From assembly GCA_028278345.1 (NCBI GenBank), contig JANQEL010000234.1, positions 1-60,915 of the forward strand: a stretch of DNA of 60,915 nt. Reading direction: 5' to 3'. This stretch comes from Myxococcota bacterium (GTDB lineage Bacteria > Myxococcota_A > UBA9160 > UBA4427). How positions within the stretch are numbered: the first letter of the stretch is position 1; each line of letters opens with the position of its first letter. The translations under genes and the position numbers were made by a program. Positions 50,702 to 58,767 of the stretch are shown one piece after another. The notes under the pieces were generated by a model that made no database searches, had not been told where the DNA came from, and worked only from the letters and a program-made list of their open reading frames with translations.

Positions 50702-50708
50702 GCCTAAC
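50702..50708 (-). other. Rightmost crossover core, possible attI
   Basis: A single GTTAGGC (minus strand) sits in the sequence TACCTTGTTAGGC, without the paired core ~130 bp away that marks attC. A lone core at the promoter-proximal end of an array is what an attI site looks like. No integrase gene or integrase-binding repeats could be confirmed. Confidence 0.4.
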
Positions 50709-50941
50709 AAGGTATTGACCAGCCCATAGTTTACCCGCTTCGGCGGCGAAGCCGACCGGGTGGATGCCGGACAACAACCCAGGGTGGTTGGGGTTGTGTG
50801 GTCGCAAGTGGCCGTCCGTCCATCAGGAATTGTGGTGCTGGAGGCCGGGTGTCCAGGGTGATATCGACACTTCCTGATGCCGGATAACATCCCGGTGCAG
50901 GAATAACAGCGGGATATCGCGTTATGCGCGCGTGACGAGGG
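50709..50941. other. 233-bp right boundary of the cassette array with internal repeats
   Basis: No gene. Two copies of GATGCCGGAYAACAWCCC (at about 50762 and 50877) lie in direct orientation. CATCAGGAA and TTCCTGATG form a 9-bp inverted repeat about 40 bp apart. The stretch separates the array from the glycolate oxidase genes and may contain the array promoter. Confidence 0.5.
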
Positions 50942-52126
50942 CTACCGCTGATTGCGAAGCGCTTCGTCGATCACCTGCATCGGGTGGCGCACCGCTATGC
51001 CGGCGGCTGCGAGGTGCATGCTGCAGCCGGGATTGGCGCTGACGACGATGTCAGCGCTGGCGCGCTCGATCGAGCCGCACTTTCGGTCGCGGATGGCGCC
51101 GGCCAGTTCGGGTTCGAGGACGGAGTAGATGCCTCCGGCGCCGCAGCAGAGTCCTTCGTCGTCGAGTTCGACCAGTTCGCGCACGAAGGGGCGCAGCACT
51201 TCGCGGGTTGCGAGGTGGGCCTTCTGGACGTGGCGTAGATGGCAGGGGTCCTGGACTGCGAGTTTGATGTCGAGGGGGGCCGGCTTCGGAAGTGCGTCGA
51301 GGTGATCGGCCAACCACTCCTGCATGTCGAAGACGCGGGCCGAGAACGCCCTCGCCTCTTCGGTGCCGAGCCAGTCACCATACTCCTTCATCGCGGCGCC
51401 GCAGCCGGCCGAGTCGACGAGGATCGGGCGATCGTCCTTCGAAAGCGCGGCGATGACGCGCTCGGCAAACGCGTGGGATGAATCGCCCAGCCCTGCATGG
51501 CGATGCAGCGCGCCGCAGCACGGTGCTTCGCTCCCCGTCGGTGTCACTCCGACGCCCGCCGCAGCCAGCACCCGTGCACACGCGGCATGCACGTCGCGCT
51601 GCCACGCGTCCATGATGCAACCCGTGAATAGATAGACGTCATCACCGGTCGCGGGGATCACCTCGCGCTCCGGCGCGACATCGGCGGGAACGCCGAAGCG
51701 TCTGGGTACGAGGCCGAGACGTCGAAACACGAGCGCCGCCCGTGCAACCAGGCCCAGCAGAGCCGGCTTGCCGAGCACGCCAAGCGCTCGTTCGAAGATG
51801 AAGCTCCGCGCACGCGATCGCTTTGCCATGGCTTGGCGCGTGGGTTCGATGAGTTCGCCGTAGGGCACCTGGCTCGGGCAGGCGGTTTCGCAGCCGCGGC
51901 ATTGCACGCAGCTTTCGAAGGCGCGCTCGACCTCGGGGGTGATGGGTGCGCCTTCGTTCTGCACCTGTCGCATGAGCTGGATCCGGCCGCGCGGCGAGAG
52001 GCTCTCATCGCCGGTCACGCGAAAGGTCGGACAATGCGGAAGGCACAAGCCGCACTGCACGCACTTGTTGAGCGCGTCGGCGTCGATGCCCAGTACCGCC
52101 TCGGCCGAAGGACTCGCCGCGTTCAT
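50942..52126 (-). CDS. glcF: Glycolate oxidase iron-sulfur subunit
   Basis: A 394-residue protein with two [4Fe-4S] clusters near the N-terminus (CVQCGLCLPHCPTF and CVQCRGCETACPSQVPYGE) and two CCG domains (CCGALHRHAGL, CCGAGGIYSVL). GlcF passes electrons from the flavin subunits to the quinone pool during glycolate oxidation to glyoxylate. The ATG overlaps the glcE stop by 4 bp. It is the last gene of the operon and its 3' end faces the cassette array. Confidence 0.93.
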   Translation of the reverse strand: MNAASPSAEAVLGIDADALNKCVQCGLCLPHCPTFRVTGDESLSPRGRIQLMRQVQNEGAPITPEVERAFESCVQCRGCETACPSQVPYGELIEPTRQAMAKRSRARSFIFERALGVLGKPALLGLVARAALVFRRLGLVPRRFGVPADVAPEREVIPATGDDVYLFTGCIMDAWQRDVHAACARVLAAAGVGVTPTGSEAPCCGALHRHAGLGDSSHAFAERVIAALSKDDRPILVDSAGCGAAMKEYGDWLGTEEARAFSARVFDMQEWLADHLDALPKPAPLDIKLAVQDPCHLRHVQKAHLATREVLRPFVRELVELDDEGLCCGAGGIYSVLEPELAGAIRDRKCGSIERASADIVVSANPGCSMHLAAAGIAVRHPMQVIDEALRNQR

Positions 52127-53052
52127 GGCTTGCGCCCCGGGTTGAGGCGACCCGTGGGATCGAAGATCGCCTTGGCGCGCTCGCCGAGGTCACGCACCAC
52201 CGGGTCTCGCACGGCTTCGGGCTGAGGCCGTTCCGCATACACGAGACCGACGCCGATCGAAGCAATGAAGCCCCCAGTTGCGTTCGCGTCGATTTCACCG
52301 AGTCCCTTCGGCGTAAACGCCCAACGATGCGACGGCAGCGTCGGTGGAGCATCCACTTCCGCGAATCCCCGATCGCGCGAGAGCGTGTCGCCCTGGGCCG
52401 AGACGTCGACACCATGGCCCTCGAGATGAACCCACGTCGACTCGCCGTTCCACAGCACGGCCGCAGGTCGAAGCAGGGCTTCGTACACCTCGAAGGGGTC
52501 GACACCGTCGGCGCGCAACCAACGCGATACGTCGGGCCGCGGGTTGGTGCGCAGGATGAGTTCGGCGATCGAACCGAGAGTCCCGAGCGAACCGGTCATG
52601 AGCTTCGGGAGATTGAAGCCGCTCACGTTCTTCACGACCGGGCCGCCACCCGTGACGAGCGTGCCCTCGGCCGAGACGTATCGCACCTGCAGGACCGAAT
52701 CGCGAAGCGCGCCGCGCCCCAGGCGATCGGGATGGTTCTCCCCGACGGCGACCGCACCGCCCACCGTGCCACCACGCATCGGAAGCGCCGAGCGTTGGCC
52801 CGCCTCGGAAAGCGCGGCTTCGAGATCGGCGACCGTCGTTCCGGCGCGCACGCACACGGTCATCTCTTCCGGCTTGTATTCGACGACGCCGGTGGGCGCG
52901 TGGACGAGACGCGTGCCCTCCGCGAGTTCGCCGCCGCGATCCCAGGCCGTGCGTTCGCCTTCGACAGCGATCGCACCTTCGCTTCCGATCTCGTCGGCGA
53001 AGGCCTCGAGCACGGGATCGTCGATGGCGAGGCGCGGGGCGGCTGCGCTCAT
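52123..53052 (-). CDS. glcE: Glycolate oxidase FAD-binding subunit
   Basis: A 309-residue FAD-binding type 4 protein. VCVRAGTTVADLEAAL and GTVGGAVAVGENHPDRLGRG bind FAD, with SGFNLPKLMTGSLGTLG after them. GlcE lacks the C-terminal catalytic domain of GlcD. The ATG at 53052 is preferred to the GTG at 53058 because it makes a 4-bp ATGA overlap with glcD and has GGGAG upstream. Confidence 0.92.
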   Translation of the reverse strand: MSAAAPRLAIDDPVLEAFADEIGSEGAIAVEGERTAWDRGGELAEGTRLVHAPTGVVEYKPEEMTVCVRAGTTVADLEAALSEAGQRSALPMRGGTVGGAVAVGENHPDRLGRGALRDSVLQVRYVSAEGTLVTGGGPVVKNVSGFNLPKLMTGSLGTLGSIAELILRTNPRPDVSRWLRADGVDPFEVYEALLRPAAVLWNGESTWVHLEGHGVDVSAQGDTLSRDRGFAEVDAPPTLPSHRWAFTPKGLGEIDANATGGFIASIGVGLVYAERPQPEAVRDPVVRDLGERAKAIFDPTGRLNPGRKP

Positions 53053-54536
53053 CCCCACACTCCCGTCGGAACCGAACGCAGGGCCTGGATGTCCGCACAG
53101 CTATGACCGATGGGCATCACCTTGCCCGGGTTTGCGCGGCAAACGGGATCGAAGATCTCGCGCAGACGATTCTGGTGCACCAGGTCTTCGGCGCTGAAGA
53201 GCTCTTCCATGAAGTCCTGCTTCTCGAGCCCGATCCCGTGTTCGCCCGAGAGCACCCCCCCAGCCGCGAGGCTCGCGCGAACGATCTCCTTGCCCGCCTG
53301 ATGTACCCGCTCCATCTCCCCCGGGATGCGCGCATCGTAGAGGAGCAGCGGGTGGAGATTCCCGTCCCCCGCGTGGAAGACGTTCATCACCAGCAGATCA
53401 TGACGCTCGGCGATCGCGTAGATCTCTTCGAGCACCGAGGCCAGCGCTGAACGCGGCACCACGGTGTCGTGCAGGTAGTAGTCGGGCTTGATCTGCGCCA
53501 CGGCACCGAAGGCCGTCTTGCGTCCCTTCCAGAGCAGGGCGCGCTCTTCTTCACTGCCGGCGCGGCGAACCGAAGTGGCCCCGTTGCCGCGACCAATCTC
53601 TTCGATGCGATCGGCATCGATCGCAACGCCCCCTTCGAGCCCCTCGACTTCGGCGAGCAGGATTGCAGCAGCATCGCGCGGATAGCCGGCCCCGACGAAG
53701 TTCTCCGCCGCGTTGGCGATCTTCTGATCCATCACCTCCATGGCGGCGGGCACCATCCCCGCGGCCACGATGTCACTCACGGTGTGCGCGGCATCGCGCG
53801 TCGACGAGAACGCCAAGAGCAGCGTGCGCACCGCCGGCGGATTCTTCGTCAAGCGCACCGCGACCTTCGTCGCGATCCCGAGCGTCCCTTCGCTTCCCAC
53901 GAAGGCACCGCGCAGGTCGAGCCCCGCTTCGTCCGGCCCCACGTCACCCAACATCGCGACCTCGCCCGAGGGCAGCACGACTTCGAGGGCGGCCACGTGG
54001 GCATCGGTCACGCCGTAGGCGAGACAGTGCGGCCCCCCCGAATTGTTCGCGACGTTGCCCCCGATCGTGCACACCTGCTGGCTCGAGGGGTCGGGGGCGA
54101 AGTGATAACCGAGGGGACGCAGGTGATTCGAGAGATCGAGGTTGATCACCCCGGGTTCCACCCAGGCGACGCGATTCGCGAAGTCGATCTCGAGGATGCG
54201 GTTCATCTTCGTGAGCGCGACGACCACCGGCGCACCGAGGGGAATCGCGCCGCCGGCCAGCCCCGTGCCCGCACCGCGAGGGACGATCGCGCGCTCGTGC
54301 TCGATCGCGATGCGCGTGAGCGCCTGCACTTCGGCGGTCGAGATCGGAAAGCAGATCGGCCCGCTCACCCCGCCTTCATAGAAGGAAGCATCGTGGGCGA
54401 GGAGTGCGCGCTCGGCGGCGTCGAAACGCACGCGATCTCGTCCCATCACGCGCCGCAGGTCGCGCACGAGTGCTCGGTCTTCGGCCGAGAGTTTCGGCGC
54501 TGCCATGCGCGAGCGAATGGAGGAGATGAGCCCCAT
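53049..54536 (-). CDS. glcD: Glycolate oxidase catalytic flavoprotein subunit
   Basis: About 495 residues. The FAD domain shows IVPRGAGTGLAGGAIP, CTIGGNVANNSGGPHCLAYG and VGSEGTLGIATKV. The C-terminal domain has HAGDGNLHPLLLYD and GEHGIGLEKQDF, the metal- and substrate-site motifs of FAD-linked 2-hydroxyacid oxidases. With GlcE and GlcF it oxidises glycolate, and related complexes oxidise D-lactate. The start is uncertain (ATG at 54536 or 54506; an earlier TTG also exists). First gene of the glcDEF operon, 46 bp after the oxidoreductase gene. Confidence 0.93.
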   Translation of the reverse strand: MGLISSIRSRMAAPKLSAEDRALVRDLRRVMGRDRVRFDAAERALLAHDASFYEGGVSGPICFPISTAEVQALTRIAIEHERAIVPRGAGTGLAGGAIPLGAPVVVALTKMNRILEIDFANRVAWVEPGVINLDLSNHLRPLGYHFAPDPSSQQVCTIGGNVANNSGGPHCLAYGVTDAHVAALEVVLPSGEVAMLGDVGPDEAGLDLRGAFVGSEGTLGIATKVAVRLTKNPPAVRTLLLAFSSTRDAAHTVSDIVAAGMVPAAMEVMDQKIANAAENFVGAGYPRDAAAILLAEVEGLEGGVAIDADRIEEIGRGNGATSVRRAGSEEERALLWKGRKTAFGAVAQIKPDYYLHDTVVPRSALASVLEEIYAIAERHDLLVMNVFHAGDGNLHPLLLYDARIPGEMERVHQAGKEIVRASLAAGGVLSGEHGIGLEKQDFMEELFSAEDLVHQNRLREIFDPVCRANPGKVMPIGHSCADIQALRSVPTGVWG

Positions 54537-54582
54537 CGCACAACGTTCGCGCGCAGGGGTGTCGCGCGTCAAGCGCTGCGGT

Positions 54583-55599
54583 TCACGAATCGCGCTGGAC
54601 TTCGATCACCACCTTGCCGAAGACCTCGCGATCGATCAGCGCCTGCATCCCCTCGCGCAAGGCTTCGAGGGGGAGCACGCGATCGACCACCGGCTCGAAG
54701 CCGCCCTTCGCCACGAGATCGAGCAGCTCCACCTGTTCGTTCGGCATCCAGCCGTTCGATCCGATGATGCGCTGCTCGTAGGTCCAGATGTAGCGGATGT
54801 CGGTCGGCGGGTTGAAGCCGATCGTCGCGCCGCAGGTCAGCATGCGGCCGTCGGCGCGCAGGCAGCGCAGGGTCTGGGCCCAGGTCTCACCGCCGATGTA
54901 GTTGATCGCCACATCGACACCGCCCCCGACCCCCATGCGCGGCTTGCCCGCGATCGCATGCACCTGGGCGACCCAGTCTTCGGCGCGGCTATCGACGATG
55001 TGATCCGCGCCGAGTTTGCGCAGCCGGTCGAGTTTCTCTTCGCCGCTCCCGGTCGCAATCACCGTGGCGCCGGCGCTCTTGGCGAGCTGCACGCAGCCCG
55101 TGCCGACGCCGCCCGTCGCACCGAGGATCAACACGGTTTCGCCGGTCTTGATCTCACCTCGCGTGAGCATCATGCGGTAGGCCGTGCCGTAGGCGATCGG
55201 AAGCGTCGCGGCATGCACGTCACTCACCGCATCGGGGATCTTGATCAGATTCTGCACGGGGATGCGCACCCTCTCGCATGCCGCACCCGTGCGCGTCTCC
55301 CCCGTCATCCCCTCGCCGAAGACGAAGGGATGCGGGCAAACGCGATCGCCGATTTCCCACGAACCCGCATCCGTATTCGGGCCGAAGCCCGCGATCCGGC
55401 CCGCGTAGTCGCCGCAGGGGATCATCGGCATCGGCGTCTTCAAGCCCGTCGAACCCGCAAGCATCATCGGGTCGAAGCCGTTCATCGAAGTCGCGGACAC
55501 TTCGATCAGGGCATCACCTTCGCGAAGCTCGGGCTCTTGTACGTCCTCCACCCGCAACTCGTCGGGCGATCCGTGCTGGTGATAGACGACTGCCTTCAT
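54583..55599 (-). CDS. Zinc-independent MDR oxidoreductase (quinone oxidoreductase-like)
   Basis: A 338-residue medium-chain dehydrogenase. The N-terminal GroES-like fold starts MKAVVYHQHGSPDELRVEDV. The Rossmann motif is VLILGATGGVGTGCVQLAK, followed by ATGSGEEKLDRLRKLGADH. The catalytic-zinc cysteine and histidine pattern is incomplete, which suggests the quinone oxidoreductase/enoyl reductase group. Its ATG overlaps the selenoprotein stop by 4 bp, so the two are made together and may act in the same redox reaction. Confidence 0.87.
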   Translation of the reverse strand: MKAVVYHQHGSPDELRVEDVQEPELREGDALIEVSATSMNGFDPMMLAGSTGLKTPMPMIPCGDYAGRIAGFGPNTDAGSWEIGDRVCPHPFVFGEGMTGETRTGAACERVRIPVQNLIKIPDAVSDVHAATLPIAYGTAYRMMLTRGEIKTGETVLILGATGGVGTGCVQLAKSAGATVIATGSGEEKLDRLRKLGADHIVDSRAEDWVAQVHAIAGKPRMGVGGGVDVAINYIGGETWAQTLRCLRADGRMLTCGATIGFNPPTDIRYIWTYEQRIIGSNGWMPNEQVELLDLVAKGGFEPVVDRVLPLEALREGMQALIDREVFGKVVIEVQRDS

Positions 55600-56399
55600 T
55601 CGGGCTTGGCGTCCTTGTCGACGGCGCCGAACGACTCAGCGTTCTCGAGCAGGGCCACCATACGGCGCAGGGTCTCCTTCTGCCCTTCGACATCGTTCGG
55701 CCGACCCACGGTGGCGCCGATGTTGAGCCGGCGAATCAACTGACGCGGCGGCCGCGCTGCGCTCGAAAGCGGCGGCATTACCGACACGAGCACCGAAGGA
55801 ATTCCAGCCGCCTCGAGGCCACGCGAAATCAGACTCACGGTCTGATGGCAGACCGGTCACGAGGGGACGAGGAGCGCGGCCTCGACTCCATCGGACTTGA
55901 AGCGGTCGATCACCTGGGGGATCGCCTTCTCGATCAGCGGCACGACGTTCGGGATCAACCCCATGAAGACGACGGAATCGTTCGAGACCGAACCGATCTC
56001 ACCGTCGTCCACCATCTCCTGCAGACGATCGAAGGGAAGATTCACGTTGGTGTCTTCCTCGGCGAAGCGATGGTCATAGCCGAAGTGATTGATCACGAGC
56101 TTCGACTTGTCGACGTCGAAGGGAATGACGTGGGCCAGCGGTTCGGCATCGCTGAAGTCGGGCAGACCGGTGAAGGGTTCCTGCTCGCCATCGATTGCAT
56201 AGCCGCCGGTCGTGATGAGGCCGAAGCGCGTCTCGGACGCCGGCTTCGACAGCCGCTCGAAGGGATCGCCTTCGGTCTGGAACCAGGGGTAGGAAGCGAA
56301 CGCCTCCTTGGCCTTTCCCTTGGCGAAGAGTTCCTGGCTCTCGCTGGCCCAGGCCTGGTAGCGCGGGGTCCATTCGGAGAGGGAGGTTTGATCGCTCAT
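55596..56399 (-). CDS. Selenoprotein of the glycine/sarcosine/betaine/D-proline reductase B family (UGA read as selenocysteine)
   Basis: The frame runs from the ATG at 56399 (AAGGAG 6 bases upstream) to a TGA at 55857-55859 and continues to a stop at 55596, giving 267 residues if UGA encodes Sec. Around the UGA the protein reads AALLVPS-U-PVCHQTVSLISRGLE, and U-P-V-C-x-Q-T is the conserved redox motif of PrdB/GrdB-type selenoproteins. The reading frame and homology continue across the UGA to the 4-bp overlap with the next gene, so this is not two genes or a dead gene. The substrate is not known. Selenium machinery (selABCD, selC) is not in the window. Confidence 0.85.
55838..55855 (-). promoter_or_regulatory. 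Hairpin directly after the UGA, probable bacterial SECIS
   Basis: CGGTCTG and CAGACCG form a perfect 7-bp stem around a 4-base CCAT loop, starting one base after the UGA codon on the minus strand. Bacterial selenocysteine insertion needs a SelB-binding hairpin just downstream of the UGA. Position and stability fit, though this loop is unlike the E. coli one. Confidence 0.6.
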
Positions 56400-56461
56400 C
56401 GGCATCTCCTTCGGGGGTGGGGGTCTCGAAACCCTAACACCTTCGCGGGCTGCGGCGAGGC

Positions 56462-58705
56462 TCAGAAACGGAAGGTCCAGCCCAGCTTCGCGCGGGGCTC
56501 GGTTTCGCCGCGCTTCCAATCGTCTCCCTCGATCACGACACCCTGGTTGAGCACCAGGAAGAACTCGCGGCCGGGCTCGATGATCCAGCGCAGGCGCGTA
56601 TTCACGCCGATCGTGTCACTCACCGAGTCGTATTGCGCGAAGGTGTTCCACGACACGTCGGGGTTGAACTGGATGTCGACGCGGAGCGTTGCGATGTGGA
56701 CCACGAGGTTCTGATCTCCAACGTCGTCGAGATCATTGCGTTCGTAGGTCGCGGTCAGGAGGAGATGACGCGAGGGACGCCAGGCGATGTTCGGCTCGAT
56801 GTCGAGGCGATCGCCCCCGAAGTAACCACCGGCGCTGATCACGAGCCCGAGCGAAACGGGCCGCCCGTTGCTCGAGGAGAAGTCGAAGGTCCAGCGATCC
56901 CACGAGTAGCGGCCTTCATCGATCCCGATGGCCCCACCCAGGATGGCATCCGCCTCGGGTAGGTCCTCGAACACGCGCGAGTAGGTCGCGATGAAGCTGT
57001 CCCCCGCGGCGTTGGTGACGTTGAAGGGGTCGAAGGCGATCTGGGCCGAGCGAAAGTCGTCGTGCGAATCGGTCACGAGCGACCCGGAAAGATCGTGGTC
57101 GAGGGTTCGCACGAAGCGCTCGGGGCGATGTCGGAAGCGATAGCCCGCGTAGTAGTTGCGAATCCCCCGGCGACTCGTGAAGCCGAGGGCGGGGTTGAAG
57201 TTCTCCTGCACGCCCTCGGCGATCAGGTACCAGTTCACCCGATCGTTCGGATAGGCGAGCCGCGTTCCCCACGCCCAATCGTCCGAGCTGATGCCTTCGG
57301 TTTCGCTGTGCTGTCCCCAGGCGCGGGCGACCAGGGTCCGGTTCCCGAGGAAGTCGCTCTTGCGGTAGTTCGCATCGAGACCGAGTACCCAGTTGTCGTC
57401 GTCGCTGTTGGGGTCGCCATGGGTGAAGATCGCGCCCACCGTCGATTCCTCGAAGACGTTCACCGAGGCACGCGCCACGGCGAGGTTCTTCTCGCCAATC
57501 TTCTCGCGATCACCCATCGCATCGGGCAGCCGCTTGTAGTCGTCGGTCACGACGTCGATCAAGCCCACGTTGACGGGGCCGACGCGGCCCGTCACCTTGG
57601 CGCCCACCAGGATCGGAATCTCCTCGCCCTGGTTGCTCAGGCCAATGCGCCGAGAGAAGTAGGGCAGCGGATTGCGCTGCAGGCCACCGAAATCGAAGAT
57701 GCCGCCATCCTGCAGGAAGAACTGACGCTTCTCCGGGAAGAAGAGGGAGAAGCGCGTCAGGTTGATCTGACGTTCGTCGACCTCGGCTTCGCCGAAATCG
57801 GTGTTCACGGTGAGCGCCCCCGTGAGCGAAGGCGTGATACGGTAGAAGGCGTCGACACCCGGGTCGAAGTCGGTGTCCTCCCTGCCCGTCTGCGGGTTGT
57901 CGACGTGGCGCAGGGCGAGCTTGGGCACGACGTCGAGACCAATCCCCTGCTGGATGCCAACGAGGCCTTCGAGTCGACCATTGCCGTTCATGTTGAAGTC
58001 TTCGATCTCGGGAGTGGGGCTCGCCCAGCGATCCTCTTCGCCGTTGCGCTTGGTATGGCGGACGATCTGCATACCCCAGGTGCTGCGATCGTCGGCGATC
58101 GAGAGCGTCTGGAAGGGGATGGCGACTTCGACCGCCCATCCCTCGTGATCGATCCGCGCGTCGGCATACCAGATACCGTCCCATTCGAAGGACTCGTCGC
58201 CGTTCTCGATCAAGCCGTCGCGCTTGTTGCCGAGGGGATTGATCTCGAAGTGGTAGCCGTTGCGGCGGTCGAGGAAGGTGTCGAGGCTGATCGCGATGCG
58301 ATCGTCGCTCGCCATGTCACCATCGCGCACCATCTTGGTGGCAATGATGCGGCTCGGGTCGCGCTCGTGAGCGCGCACGGCGATGTAGAGGAAGTCGGCG
58401 TCGTAGAGGACGAACACCTCCGTGCGCTCGGACGCTTCCCCGTAGGCCACCGGGATCTTCTGTCGCAGGCCCTCGATGCGCCCCGCGCCCGCCCACTCGC
58501 CCTCGAGGATGCGGCCGTCGATCTCCGGCGGGTGCTCGGCGAGCGCCGCCCGAACGGTGGGCGTCGGGACCTCACTCGCATGCGTCGTGGGCGCTGAGAG
58601 CAGGCCGATCCAGCAGACGGCGAGCACGAGCCCCGCCCTGTGAGACGCCCTGCCCCTCCCGACTCGCGCTTCCCAGCTCCACCGCACGGCCGGCGACGGT
58701 AACAC
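56462..58705 (-). CDS. DUF5916 outer-membrane protein with CBM9-like N-terminal domain
   Basis: About 747 residues. After a signal-like N-terminus (AGLVLAVCWIGLLSAP) comes a CBM9-like domain (about 50-240, PPEIDGRILEGEWAGA and YHFEINPLGNKRDGLIENG). The DUF5916 beta-barrel-like region follows (about 250-747, FRSLFFPEKRQFFLQDGG written here in parts, ARAWGQHS, GDRLDIEPNIAWRPSR). It ends in FRF, an outer-membrane C-terminal signal. Function unknown. The GTG start is uncertain. The neighbouring amidohydrolase is divergent. Confidence 0.82.
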   Translation of the reverse strand: MLPSPAVRWSWEARVGRGRASHRAGLVLAVCWIGLLSAPTTHASEVPTPTVRAALAEHPPEIDGRILEGEWAGAGRIEGLRQKIPVAYGEASERTEVFVLYDADFLYIAVRAHERDPSRIIATKMVRDGDMASDDRIAISLDTFLDRRNGYHFEINPLGNKRDGLIENGDESFEWDGIWYADARIDHEGWAVEVAIPFQTLSIADDRSTWGMQIVRHTKRNGEEDRWASPTPEIEDFNMNGNGRLEGLVGIQQGIGLDVVPKLALRHVDNPQTGREDTDFDPGVDAFYRITPSLTGALTVNTDFGEAEVDERQINLTRFSLFFPEKRQFFLQDGGIFDFGGLQRNPLPYFSRRIGLSNQGEEIPILVGAKVTGRVGPVNVGLIDVVTDDYKRLPDAMGDREKIGEKNLAVARASVNVFEESTVGAIFTHGDPNSDDDNWVLGLDANYRKSDFLGNRTLVARAWGQHSETEGISSDDWAWGTRLAYPNDRVNWYLIAEGVQENFNPALGFTSRRGIRNYYAGYRFRHRPERFVRTLDHDLSGSLVTDSHDDFRSAQIAFDPFNVTNAAGDSFIATYSRVFEDLPEADAILGGAIGIDEGRYSWDRWTFDFSSSNGRPVSLGLVISAGGYFGGDRLDIEPNIAWRPSRHLLLTATYERNDLDDVGDQNLVVHIATLRVDIQFNPDVSWNTFAQYDSVSDTIGVNTRLRWIIEPGREFFLVLNQGVVIEGDDWKRGETEPRAKLGWTFRF

Positions 58706-58767
58706 CGCTCGTGTTCCAGTGTGGAATCGATCCAGATGGTCGATGATCGCCCTTGCAGGAGGCCGCC

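Larger units (their letters stand above)
43808..50708 (-). mobile_element. Integron gene-cassette array without an integrase in the window (CALIN)
   Basis: Ten attC-like sites, listed one by one, alternate with short leftward genes, about one gene per site. Each site starts and ends with inverted cores (GCCTAAC or close variant, and GTTAGGC or close variant) and has inner complementary arms (CAACAGC/GCTGTTG). Gene orientation means the array reads leftward, so attI and any integrase should lie at the right end, near 50.7 kb. There the neighbours are glycolate oxidase genes and no tyrosine recombinase is found. The homogeneous sites resemble those of sedentary chromosomal integrons rather than the mixed sites of mobile class 1 integrons. 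Confidence 0.88.

Noticed and set aside
43808..50941. A tyrosine recombinase gene, tRNA or phage genes within or beside the array
   Set aside because: Reading both strands and all long frames between the array ends and the flanking genes shows none.
55596..55860. Reading the C-terminal part of the selenoprotein as a separate 80-residue gene
   Set aside because: It has no start signal of its own, and the homology continues across the UGA from the upstream part.
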